Assembly: GCA_947034885.2 (NCBI GenBank)
Contig: OX344755.2
Span: 28,217,052 to 28,281,051 of the forward strand
Reading direction: 5' to 3'
DNA length: 64,000 nt
Origin: Thuidium tamariscinum
Lineage: Eukaryota; Streptophyta; Bryopsida; Hypnales; Thuidiaceae
The position numbers and the translations under genes were made by a program. Below are positions 35,287-48,156 of this stretch, piece by piece. How positions within the stretch are numbered: the first letter of the stretch is position 1; each line of letters opens with the position of its first letter. The notes under the pieces are model-generated. The model was not told the origin of the DNA and ran no database searches. It saw only the letters and a program-made list of their open reading frames with translations.

Positions 35287-37626
35287 ATTTGTCTTGCAAC
35301 TGAGAAGTTTGCGCGTCTTGATATCAACTAAACACCTCGGAGATTTCCTCGGCCACGAGAGTAACTCCGTAGGCTCTTGAATGGTGTGCATTTTTGAATT
35401 TTAATGGCATTGAATTTCACAGCATATTTTTTGTAGTAATTCTATAGAACAGGATTAGATATTACAATGTGATCACGTTGAATTTGTCTTGCAACTGAGA
35501 AGTTTACGCGTCTTGATATCAACTAAACAACGAGGAGATTTCCCCGGCCAAGGGACCAACTCCGTAGGCTCTTGAATGGTGTGCATTTTTCAATTTTAAT
35601 GGCATTGAATTTCACAGCATATTTTTTGTAGTAATTCTATAGAACTGGATTAGATATTACAATGTGATCACGTTGAATTTGTCTTGCAACTAAGAAGTTT
35701 GCGCGTCTTGATATCAACTAAACACCTCGGAGATTTCCTCGGCCACGAGAGTAACTCCGTAGGCTCTTGAATGGTGTGCATTTTTGAATTTTAATCGCAT
35801 TGAATTTCACAGCATATTTTTTGTAGTAATTCTATAGAACTGGATTAGATATTACAATGTGATCACGTTGAATTTGTCTTGCAACTGAGAAGTTTGCGCG
35901 TCTTGATATCAACTAAACACCTCGGAGATTTCCTCGGCCACGAGAGTAACTCCGTAGGCTCTTGAATGGTGTGCATTTTTGAATTTTAATCGCATTGAAT
36001 TTCACAGCATATTTTTTGTAGTAATTCTATAGAACTGGATTAGATATTACAATGTGATCACGTTGAATTTGTCTTGCAACTGAGAAGTTTGCGCGTCTTG
36101 ATATCAACTAAACACCTCGGAGATTTCCTCGGCCACGAGAGTAACTCCGTAGGCTCTTGAATGGTGTGCATTTTTGAATTTTAATCGCATTGAATTTCAC
36201 AGCATATTTTTTGTAGTAATTCTATAGAACTGGATTAGATATTACAATGTGATCACGTTGAATTTGTCTTGCAACTGAGAAGTTTACGCGTCTTGATATC
36301 AACTAAACAACGAGGAGATTTCCCCGGCCAAGGGACCAACTCCGTAGGCTCTTGAATGGTGTGCATTTTTGAATTTTAATCGCATTGAATTTCACAGCAT
36401 ATTTTTTGTAGTAATTCTATAGAACTGGATTAGATATTACAATGTGATCTCTTTGAATTTGTCTTGCAACTGAGAAGTTTGCGCGTCTTGATATCAACTA
36501 AACACCTCGGAGATTTCCTCGGCCACGAGAGTAACTCCGTAGGCTCTTGAATGGTGTGCATTTTTGAATTTTAATCGCATTGAATTTCACAGCATATTTT
36601 TTGTAGTAATTCTATAGAACTGGATTAGATATTACAATGTGATCACGTTGAATTTGTCTTGCAACTGAGAAGTTTACGCGTCTTGATATCAACTAAACAA
36701 CGAGGAGATTTCCCCGGCCAAGGGACCAACTCCGTAGGCTCTTGAATGGTGTGCATTTTTCAATTTTAATGGCATTGAATTTCACAGCATATTTTTTGTA
36801 GTAATTCTATAGAACTGGATTAGATATTACAATGTGATCACGTTGAATTTGTCTTGCAACTAAGAAGTTTGCGCGTCTTGATATCAACTAAACACCTCGG
36901 AGATTTCCTCGGCCACGAGAGTAACTCCGTAGGCTCTTGAATGGTGTGCATTTTTGAATTTTAATCGCATTGAATTTCACAGCATATTTTTTGTAGTAAT
37001 TCTATAGAACTGGATTAGATATTACAATGTGATCACGTTGAATTTGTCTTGCAACTGAGAAGTTTGCGCGTCTTGATATCAACTAAACACCTCGGAGATT
37101 TCCTCGGCCACGAGAGTAACTCCGTAGGCTCTTGAATGGTGTGCATTTTTGAATTTTAATCGCATTGAATTTCACAGCATATTTTTTGTAGTAATTCTAT
37201 AGAACTGGATTAGATATTACAATGTGATCACGTTGAATTTGTCTTGCAACTGAGAAGTTTACGCGTCTTGATATCAACTAAACAACGAGGAGATTTCCCC
37301 GGCCAAGGGACCAACTCCGTAGGCTCTTGAATGGTGTGCATTTTTCAATTTTAATGGCATTGAATTTCACAGCATATTTTTTGTAGTAATTCTATAGAAC
37401 TGGATTAGATATTACAATGTGATCGTTTTGAATTTGTCTTGCAACTGAGAAGTTTGCGCGTCTTGATATCAACTAAACACCTCGGAGATTTCCTCGGCCA
37501 CGAGAGTAACTCCGTAGGCTCTTGAATGGTGTGCATTTTTGAATTTTAATCGCATTGAATTTCACAGCATATTTTTTGTAGTAATTCTATAGAACTGGAT
37601 TAGATATTACAATGTGATCGTTTTGA
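35287..37626 (+). repeat. 12-monomer unit T Q R S S P S Q R S Q' S'
   Basis: 2340 bp. The first seven types equal the 19296 and 23781 units; the last five differ. The sixth monomer (36262) ends gatctcttt, a form seen once. Two successive monomers (37237, 37432) end gatcgtttt. Confidence 0.8.
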
Positions 37627-40600
37627 ATTTGTCTTGCAACTGAGAAGTTTGCGCGTCTTGATATCAACTAAACACCTCGGAGATTTCCTCGGCCACGAGA
37701 GTAACTCCGTAGGCTCTTGAATGGTGTGCATTTTTGAATTTTAATGGCATTGAATTTCACAGCATATTTTTTGTAGTAATTCTATAGAACAGGATTAGAT
37801 ATTACAATGTGATCACGTTGAATTTGTCTTGCAACTGAGAAGTTTACGCGTCTTGATATCAACTAAACAACGAGGAGATTTCCCCGGCCAAGGGACCAAC
37901 TCCGTAGGCTCTTGAATGGTGTGCATTTTTCAATTTTAATGGCATTGAATTTCACAGCATATTTTTTGTAGTAATTCTATAGAACTGGATTAGATATTAC
38001 AATGTGATCACGTTGAATTTGTCTTGCAACTAAGAAGTTTGCGCGTCTTGATATCAACTAAACACCTCGGAGATTTCCTCGGCCACGAGAGTAACTCCGT
38101 AGGCTCTTGAATGGTGTGCATTTTTGAATTTTAATCGCATTGAATTTCACAGCATATTTTTTGTAGTAATTCTATAGAACTGGATTAGATATTACAATGT
38201 GATCACGTTGAATTTGTCTTGCAACTGAGAAGTTTGCGCGTCTTGATATCAACTAAACACCTCGGAGATTTCCTCGGCCACGAGAGTAACTCCGTAGGCT
38301 CTTGAATGGTGTGCATTTTTGAATTTTAATCGCATTGAATTTCACAGCATATTTTTTGTAGTAATTCTATAGAACTGGATTAGATATTACAATGTGATCA
38401 CGTTGAATTTGTCTTGCAACTGAGAAGTTTGCGCGTCTTGATATCAACTAAACACCTCGGAGATTTCCTCGGCCACGAGAGTAACTCCGTAGGCTCTTGA
38501 ATGGTGTGCATTTTTGAATTTTAATCGCATTGAATTTCACAGCATATTTTTTGTAGTAATTCTATAGAACTGGATTAGATATTACAATGTGATCACGTTG
38601 AATTTGTCTTGCAACTGAGAAGTTTACGCGTCTTGATATCAACTAAACAACGAGGAGATTTCCCCGGCCAAGGGACCAACTCCGTAGGCTCTTGAATGGT
38701 GTGCATTTTTGAATTTTAATCGCATTGAATTTCACAGCATATTTTTTGTAGTAATTCTATAGAACTGGATTAGATATTACAATGTGATCACGTTGAATTT
38801 GTCTTGCAACTAAGAAGTTTGCGCGTCTTGATATCAACTAAACACCTCGGAGATTTCCTCGGCCACGAGAGTAACTCCGTAGGCTCTTGAATGGTGTGCA
38901 TTTTTGAATTTTAATCGCATTGAATTTCACAGCATATTTTTTGTAGTAATTCTATAGAACTGGATTAGATATTACAATGTGATCACGTTGAATTTGTCTT
39001 GCAACTGAGAAGTTTACGCGTCTTGATATCAACTAAACAACGAGGAGATTTCCCCGGCCAAGGGACCAACTCCGTAGGCTCTTGAATGGTGTGCATTTTT
39101 GAATTTTAATCGCATTGAATTTCACAGCATATTTTTTGTAGTAATTCTATAGAACTGGATTAGATATTACAATGTGATCGTTTTGAATTTGTCTTGCAAC
39201 TGAGAAGTTTGCGCGTCTTGATATCAACTAAACACCTCGGAGATTTCCTCGGCCACGAGAGTAACTCCGTAGGCTCTTGAATGGTGTGCATTTTTGAATT
39301 TTAATCGCATTGAATTTCACAGCATATTTTTTGTAGTAATTCTATAGAACTGGATTAGATATTACAATGTGATCGTTTTGAATTTGTCTTGCAACTGAGA
39401 AGTTTGCGCGTCTTGATATCAACTAAACACCTCGGAGATTTCCTCGGCCACGAGAGTAACTCCGTAGGCTCTTGAATGGTGTGCATTTTTGAATTTTAAT
39501 GGCATTGAATTTCACAGCATATTTTTTGTAGTAATTCTATAGAACTGGATTAGATATTACAATGTGATCACGTTGAATTTGTCTTGCAACTGAGAAGTTT
39601 ACGCGTCTTGATATCAACTAAACAACGAGGAGATTTCCCCGGCCAAGGGACCAACTCCGTAGGCTCTTGAATGGTGTGCATTTTTGAATTTTAATCGCAT
39701 TGAATTTCACAGCATATTTTTTGTAGTAATTCTATAGAACTGGATTAGATATTACAATGTGATCACGTTGAATTTGTCTTGCAACTAAGAAGTTTGCGCG
39801 TCTTGATATCAACTAAACACCTCGGAGATTTCCTCGGCCACGAGAGTAACTCCGTAGGCTCTTGAATGGTGTGCATTTTTGAATTTTAATCGCATTGAAT
39901 TTCACAGCATATTTTTTGTAGTAATTCTATAGAACTGGATTAGATATTACAATGTGATCACGTTGAATTTGTCTTGCAACTGAGAAGTTTACGCGTCTTG
40001 ATATCAACTAAACAACGAGGAGATTTCCCCGGCCAAGGGACCAACTCCGTAGGCTCTTGAATGGTGTGCATTTTTGAATTTTAATCGCATTGAATTTCAC
40101 AGCATATTTTTTGTAGTAATTCTATAGAACTGGATTAGATATTACAATGTGATCGTTTTGAATTTGTCTTGCAACTGAGAAGTTTGCGCGTCTTGATATC
40201 AACTAAACACCTCGGAGATTTCCTCGGCCACGAGAGTAACTCCGTAGGCTCTTGAATGGTGTGCATTTTTGAATTTTAATCGCATTGAATTTCACAGCAT
40301 ATTTTTTGTAGTAATTCTATAGAACTGGATTAGATATTACAATGTGATCGTTTTGAATTTGTCTTGCAACTGAGAAGTTTGCGCGTCTTGATATCAACTA
40401 AACACCTCGGAGATTTCCTCGGCCACGAGAGTAACTCCGTAGGCTCTTGAATGGTGTGCATTTTTGAATTTTAATGGCATTGAATTTCACAGCATATTTT
40501 TTGTAGTAATTCTATAGAACAGGATTAGATATTACAATGTGATCACGTTGAATTTGTCTTGCAACTGAGAAGTTTACGCGTCTTGATATCAACTAAACAA

Positions 40601-41916
40601 CGAGGAGATTTCCCCGGCCAAGGGACCAACTCCGTAGGCTCTTGAATGGTGTGCATTTTTCAATTTTAATGGCATTGAATTTCACAGCATATTTTTTGTA
40701 GTAATTCTATAGAACTGGATTAGATATTACAATGTGATCACGTTGAATTTGTCTTGCAACTAAGAAGTTTGCGCGTCTTGATATCAACTAAACACCTCGG
40801 AGATTTCCTCGGCCAAGAGACCAACTCCGTAGGCTCTTGAATGGTGTGCATTTTTGAATTTTAATCGCATTGAATTTCACAGCATATTTTTTGTAGTAAT
40901 TCTATAGAACTGGATTAGATATTACAATGTGATCACGTTGAATTTGTCTTGCAACTGAGAAGTTTGCGCGTCTTGATATCAACTAAACACCTCGGAGATT
41001 TCCTCGGCCACGAGAGTAACTCCGTAGGCTCTTGAATGGTGTGCATTTTTGAATTTTAATCGCATTGAATTTCACAGCATATTTTTTGTAGTAATTCTAT
41101 AGAACTGGATTAGATATTACAATGTGATCACGTTGAATTTGTCTTGCAACTGAGAAGTTTGCGCGTCTTGATATCAACTAAACACCTCGGAGATTTCCTC
41201 GGCCACGAGAGTAACTCCGTAGGCTCTTGAATGGTGTGCATTTTTGAATTTTAATCGCATTGAATTTCACAGCATATTTTTTGTAGTAATTCTATAGAAC
41301 TGGATTAGATATTACAATGTGATCACGTTGAATTTGTCTTGCAACTGAGAAGTTTACGCGTCTTGATATCAACTAAACAACGAGGAGATTTCCCCGGCCA
41401 AGGGACCAACTCCGTAGGCTCTTGAATGGTGTGCATTTTTGAATTTTAATCGCATTGAATTTCACAGCATATTTTTTGTAGTAATTCTATAGAACTGGAT
41501 TAGATATTACAATGTGATCGTTTTGAATTTGTCTTGCAACTGAGAAGTTTGCGCGTCTTGATATCAACTAAACACCTCGGAGATTTCCACGGCCACGAGA
41601 GTAACTCCGTAGGCTCTTGAATGGTGTGCATTTTTGAATTTTAATCGCATTGAATTTCACAGCATATTTTTTGTAGTAATTCTATAGAACTGGATTAGAT
41701 ATTACAATGTGATCACGTTGAATTTGTCTTGCAACTGAGAAGTTTGCGCGTCTTGATATCAACTAAACACCTCGGAGATTTCCTCGGCCACGAGAGTAAC
41801 TCCGTAGGCTCTTGAATGGTGTGCATTTTTGAATTTTAATCGCATTGAATTTCACAGCATATTTTTTGTAGTAATTCTATAGAACTGGATTAGATATTAC
41901 AATGTGATCACGTTGA
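37627..41916 (+). repeat. 22 monomers in shortened T-led units
   Basis: Three T-led units follow each other. They are T Q R S S P R P' S' (37627-39381), T P R P' S' (39382-40356), and T Q R S S P' S S (40357-41916). The S' monomers ending gatcgtttt directly before T are peculiar to this stretch. Monomer 40747 is a recombinant with a class B left half and a class A right half. Monomer 41527 has a private atttccacggcc. Confidence 0.8.
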
Positions 41917-44256
41917 ATTTGTCTTGCAACTGAGAAGTTTGCGCGTCTTGATATCAACTAAACAACGAGGAGATTTCCCCGGCCAAGGGACCAACTCCGT
42001 AGGCTCTTGAATGGTGTGCATTTTTCAATTTTAATGGCATTGAATTTCACAGCATATTTTTTGTAGTAATTCTATAGAACAGGATTAGATATTACAATGT
42101 GATCAAGTTGAATTTGTCTTGCAACTGAGAAGTTTACGCGTCTTGATATCAACTAAACAACGAGGAGATTTCCCCGGCCAAGGGACCAACTCCGTAGGCT
42201 CTTGAATGGTGTGCATTTTTGAATTTTAATCGCATTGAATTTCACAGCATATTTTTTGTAGTAATTCTATAGAACTGGATTAGATATTACAATGTGATCA
42301 CGTTGAATTTGTCTTGCAACTGAGAAGTTTGCGCGTCTTGATATCAACTAAACACCTCGGAGATTTCCTCGGCCACGAGAGTAACTCCGTAGGCTCTTGA
42401 ATGGTGTGCATTTTTGAATTTTAATCGCATTGAATTTCACAGCATATTTTTTGTAGTAATTCTATAGAACTGGATTAGATATTACAATGTGATCACGTTG
42501 AATTTGTCTTGCAACTGAGAAGTTTACGCGTCTTGATATCAACTAAACAACGAGGAGATTTCCCCGGCCAAGGGACCAACTCCGTAGGCTCTTGAATGGT
42601 GTGCATTTTTGTATTTTAATCGCATTGAATTTCACAGCATATTTTTTGTAGTAATTCTATAGAACTGGATTAGATATTACAATGTGATCACGTTGAATTT
42701 GTCTTGCAACTGAGAAGTTTGCGCGTCTTGATATCAACTAAACACCTCGGAGATTTCCTCGGCCACGAGAGTAACTCCGTAGGCTCTTGAATGGTGTGCA
42801 TTTTTGAATTTTAATCGCATTGAATTTCACAGCATATTTTTTGTAGTAATTCTATAGAACTGGATTAGATATTACAATGTGATCACGTTGAATTTGTCTT
42901 GCAACTGAGAAGTTTACGCGTCTTGATATCAACTAAACAACGAGGAGATTTCCCCGGCCAAGGGACCAACTCCGTAGGCTCTTGAATGGTGTGCATTTTT
43001 CAATTTTAATGGCATTGAATTTCACAGCATATTTTTTGTAGTAATTCTATAGAACTGGATTAGATATTACAATGTGATCGTTTTGAATTTGTCTTGCAAC
43101 TGAGAAGTTTGCGCGTCTTGATATCAACTAAACACCTCGGAGATTTCCTCGGCCACGAGAGTAACTCCGTAGGCTCTTGAATGGTGTGCATTTTTGAATT
43201 TTAATGGCATTGAATTTCACAGCATATTTTTTGTAGTAATTCTATAGAACTGGATTAGATATTACAATGTGATCACGTTGAATTTGTCTTGCAACTGAGA
43301 AGTTTACGCGTCTTGATATCAACTAAACAACGAGGAGATTTCCCCGGCCAAGGGACCAACTCCGTAGGCTCTTGAATGGTGTGCATTTTTGAATTTTAAT
43401 CGCATTGAATTTCACAGCATATTTTTTGTAGTAATTCTATAGAACTGGATTAGATATTACAATGTGATCACGTTGAATTTGTCTTGCAACTGAGAAGTTT
43501 GCGCGTCTTGATATCAACTAAACAACGAGGAGATTTCCCCGGCCAAGGGACCAACTCCGTAGGCTCTTGAATGGTGTGCATTTTTCAATTTTAATGGCAT
43601 TGAATTTCACAGCATATTTTTTGTAGTAATTCTATAGAACAGGATTAGATATTACAATGTGATCAAGTTGAATTTGTCTTGCAACTGAGAAGTTTACGCG
43701 TCTTGATATCAACTAAACAACGAGGAGATTTCCCCGGCCAAGGGACCAACTCCGTAGGCTCTTGAATGGTGTGCATTTTTGAATTTTAATGGCATTGAAT
43801 TTCACAGCATATTTTTTGTAGTAATTCTATAGAACTGGATGAGATATTACAATGTGATCGTTTTGAATTTGTCTTGCAACTGAGAAGTTTGCGCGTCTTG
43901 ATATCAACTAAACACCTCGGAGATTTCCTCGGCCACGAGAGTAACTCCGTAGGCTCTTGAATGGTGTGCATTTTTGAATTTTAATGGCATTGAATTTCAC
44001 AGCATATTTTTTGTAGTAATTCTATAGAACTGGATTAGATATTACAATGTGATCACGTTGAATTTGTCTTGCAACTGAGAAGTTTACGCGTCTTGATATC
44101 AACTAAACAACGAGGAGATTTCCCCGGCCAAGGGACCAACTCCGTAGGCTCTTGAATGGTGTGCATTTTTGAATTTTAATGGCATTGAATTTCACAGCAT
44201 ATTTTTTGTAGTAATTCTATAGAACTGGATTAGATATTACAATGTGATCACGTTGA
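41917..44256 (+). repeat. 12-monomer U-unit, copy 1
   Basis: 2340 bp. Order: U P S P S Q' T P U G' T G. U (class A with gtttgcgcg, tttttcaat, gaacagg and gatcaag) first appears here and marks a change of array type. The G' at 43672 carries gaactggatgag. The P at 42502 has a private gtattttaatc. Confidence 0.85.
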
Positions 44257-44646
44257 ATTTGTCTTGCAACTGAGAAGTTTGCGCGTCTTGATATCAACTA
44301 AACAACGAGGAGATTTCCCCGGCCAAGGGACCAACTCCGTAGGCTCTTGAATGGTGTGCATTTTTCAATTTTAATGGCATTGAATTTCACAGCATATTTT
44401 TTGTAGTAATTCTATAGAACAGGATTAGATATTACAATGTGATCAAGTTGAATTTGTCTTGCAACTGAGAAGTTTACGCGTCTTGATATCAACTAAACAA
44501 CGAGGAGATTTCCCCGGCCAAGGGACCAACTCCGTAGGCTCTTGAATGGTGTGCATTTTTGAATTTTAATCGCATTGAATTTCACAGCATATTTTTTGTA
44601 GTAATTCTATAGAACTGGATTAGATATTACAATGTGATCACGTTGA
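44257..44646 (+). repeat. Extra U P dimer between the two U-units
   Basis: Two monomers identical in type to the start of the flanking U-units. They look like an extra dimer left by slippage or exchange out of register. Confidence 0.75.
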
Positions 44647-46986
44647 ATTTGTCTTGCAACTGAGAAGTTTGCGCGTCTTGATATCAACTAAACAACGAGG
44701 AGATTTCCCCGGCCAAGGGACCAACTCCGTAGGCTCTTGAATGGTGTGCATTTTTCAATTTTAATGGCATTGAATTTCACAGCATATTTTTTGTAGTAAT
44801 TCTATAGAACAGGATTAGATATTACAATGTGATCAAGTTGAATTTGTCTTGCAACTGAGAAGTTTACGCGTCTTGATATCAACTAAACAACGAGGAGATT
44901 TCCCCGGCCAAGGGACCAACTCCGTAGGCTCTTGAATGGTGTGCATTTTTGAATTTTAATCGCATTGAATTTCACAGCATATTTTTTGTAGTAATTCTAT
45001 AGAACTGGATTAGATATTACAATGTGATCACGTTGAATTTGTCTTGCAACTGAGAAGTTTGCGCGTCTTGATATCAACTAAACACCTCGGAGATTTCCTC
45101 GGCCACGAGAGTAACTCCGTAGGCTCTTGAATGGTGTGCATTTTTGAATTTTAATCGCATTGAATTTCACAGCATATTTTTTGTAGTAATTCTATAGAAC
45201 TGGATTAGATATTACAATGTGATCACGTTGAATTTGTCTTGCAACTGAGAAGTTTACGCGTCTTGATATCAACTAAACAACGAGGAGATTTCCCCGGCCA
45301 AGGGACCAACTCCGTAGGCTCTTGAATGGTGTGCATTTTTGAATTTTAATCGCATTGAATTTCACAGCATATTTTTTGTAGTAATTCTATAGAACTGGAT
45401 TAGATATTACAATGTGATCACGTTGAATTTGTCTTGCAACTGAGAAGTTTGCGCGTCTTGATATCAACTAAACACCTCGGAGATTTCCTCGGCCACGAGA
45501 GTAACTCCGTAGGCTCTTGAATGGTGTGCATTTTTGAATTTTAATCGCATTGAATTTCACAGCATATTTTTTGTAGTAATTCTATAGAACTGGATTAGAT
45601 ATTACAATGTGATCACGTTGAATTTGTCTTGCAACTGAGAAGTTTACGCGTCTTGATATCAACTAAACAACGAGGAGATTTCCCCGGCCAAGGGACCAAC
45701 TCCGTAGGCTCTTGAATGGTGTGCATTTTTCAATTTTAATGGCATTGAATTTCACAGCATATTTTTTGTAGTAATTCTATAGAACTGGATTAGATATTAC
45801 AATGTGATCGTTTTGAATTTGTCTTGCAACTGAGAAGTTTGCGCGTCTTGATATCAACTAAACACCTCGGAGATTTCCTCGGCCACGAGAGTAACTCCGT
45901 AGGCTCTTGAATGGTGTGCATTTTTGAATTTTAATGGCATTGAATTTCACAGCATATTTTTTGTAGTAATTCTATAGAACTGGATTAGATATTACAATGT
46001 GATCACGTTGAATTTGTCTTGCAACTGAGAAGTTTACGCGTCTTGATATCAACTAAACAACGAGGAGATTTCCCCGGCCAAGAGACCAACTCCGTAGGCT
46101 CTTGAATGGTGTGCATTTTTGAATTTTAATCGCATTGAATTTCACAGCATATTTTTTGTAGTAATTCTATAGAACTGGATTAGATATTACAATGTGATCA
46201 CGTTGAATTTGTCTTGCAACTGAGAAGTTTGCGCGTCTTGATATCAACTAAACAACGAGGAGATTTCCCCGGCCAAGGGACCAACTCCGTAGGCTCTTGA
46301 ATGGTGTGCATTTTTCAATTTTAATGGCATTGAATTTCACAGCATATTTTTTGTAGTAATTCTATAGAACAGGATTAGATATTACAATGTGATCAAGTTG
46401 AATTTGTCTTGCAACTGAGAAGTTTACGCGTCTTGATATCAACTAAACAACGAGGAGATTTCCCCGGCCAAGGGACCAACTCCGTAGGCTCTTGAATGGT
46501 GTGCATTTTTGAATTTTAATGGCATTGAATTTCACAGCATATTTTTTGTAGTAATTCTATAGAACTGGATTAGATATTACAATGTGATCGTTTTGAATTT
46601 GTCTTGCAACTGAGAAGTTTGCGCGTCTTGATATCAACTAAACACCTCGGAGATTTCCTCGGCCACGAGAGTAACTCCGTAGGCTCTTGAATGGTGTGCA
46701 TTTTTGAATTTTAATGGCATTGAATTTCACAGCATATTTTTTGTAGTAATTCTATAGAACTGGATTAGATATTACAATGTGATCACGTTGAATTTGTCTT
46801 GCAACTGAGAAGTTTACGCGTCTTGATATCAACTAAACAACGAGGAGATTTCCCCGGCCAAGGGACCAACTCCGTAGGCTCTTGAATGGTGTGCATTTTT
46901 GAATTTTAATCGCATTGAATTTCACAGCATATTTTTTGTAGTAATTCTATAGAACTGGATTAGATATTACAATGTGATCACGTTGA
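44647..46986 (+). repeat. 12-monomer U-unit, copy 2
   Basis: Order: U P S P S Q' T P2 U G' T P, 2730 bp (14 monomers) from copy 1. Differences seen are P2 (aagagacc) at 46012, no gaactggatgag in the G' at 46402, and P in place of G at the end. Confidence 0.85.
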
Positions 46987-48156
46987 ATTTGTCTTGCAAC
47001 TGAGAAGTTTGCGCGTCTTGATATCAACTAAACACCTCGGAGATTTCCTCGGCCAAGGGACCAACTCCGTAGGCTCTTGAATGGTGTGCATTTTTCAATT
47101 TTAATGGCATTGAATTTCACAGCATATTTTTTGTAGTAATTCTATAGAACAGGATTAGATATTACAATGTGATCAAGTTGAATTTGTCTTGCAACTGAGA
47201 AGTTTACGCGTCTTGATATCAACTAAACAACGAGGAGATTTCCCCGGCCAAGGGACCAACTCCGTAGGCTCTTGAATGGTGTGCATTTTTGAATTTTAAT
47301 CGCATTGAATTTCACAGCATATTTTTTGTAGTAATTCTATAGAACTGGATTAGATATTACAATGTGATCACGTTGAATTTGTCTTGCAACTGAGAAGTTT
47401 GCGCGTCTTGATATCAACTAAACACCTCGGAGATTTCCTCGGCCACGAGAGTAACTCCGTAGGCTCTTGAATGGTGTGCATTTTTGAATTTTAATCGCAT
47501 TGAATTTCACAGCATATTTTTTGTAGTAATTCTATAGAACTGGATTAGATATTACAATGTGATCACGTTGAATTTGTCTTGCAACTGAGAAGTTTACGCG
47601 TCTTGATATCAACTAAACAACGAGGAGATTTCCCCGGCCAAGGGACCAACTCCGTAGGCTCTTGAATGGTGTGCATTTTTGAATTTTAATCGCATTGAAT
47701 TTCACAGCATATTTTTTGTAGTAATTCTATAGAACTGGATTAGATATTACAATGTGATCACGTTGAATTTGTCTTGCAACTGAGAAGTTTGCGCGTCTTG
47801 ATATCAACTAAACACCTCGGAGATTTCCTCGGCCACGAGAGTAACTCCGTAGGCTCTTGAATGGTGTGCATTTTTGAATTTTAATCGCATTGAATTTCAC
47901 AGCATATTTTTTGTAGTAATTCTATAGAACTGGATTAGATATTACAATGTGATCACGTTGAATTTGTCTTGCAACTGAGAAGTTTACGCGTCTTGATATC
48001 AACTAAACAACGAGGAGATTTCCCCGGCCAAGGGACCAACTCCGTAGGCTCTTGAATGGTGTGCATTTTTCAATTTTAATGGCATTGAATTTCACAGCAT
48101 ATTTTTTGTAGTAATTCTATAGAACTGGATTAGATATTACAATGTGATCGTTTTGA
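46987..48156 (+). repeat. Half U-unit of 6 monomers
   Basis: U P S P S Q', 1170 bp, equal to the left half of the U-unit. The leading U (46987) is a recombinant: its left half is class B (aacacctcgg), and it switches to class A at ggccaagggacc. The gatcaag end is kept. Confidence 0.8.
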
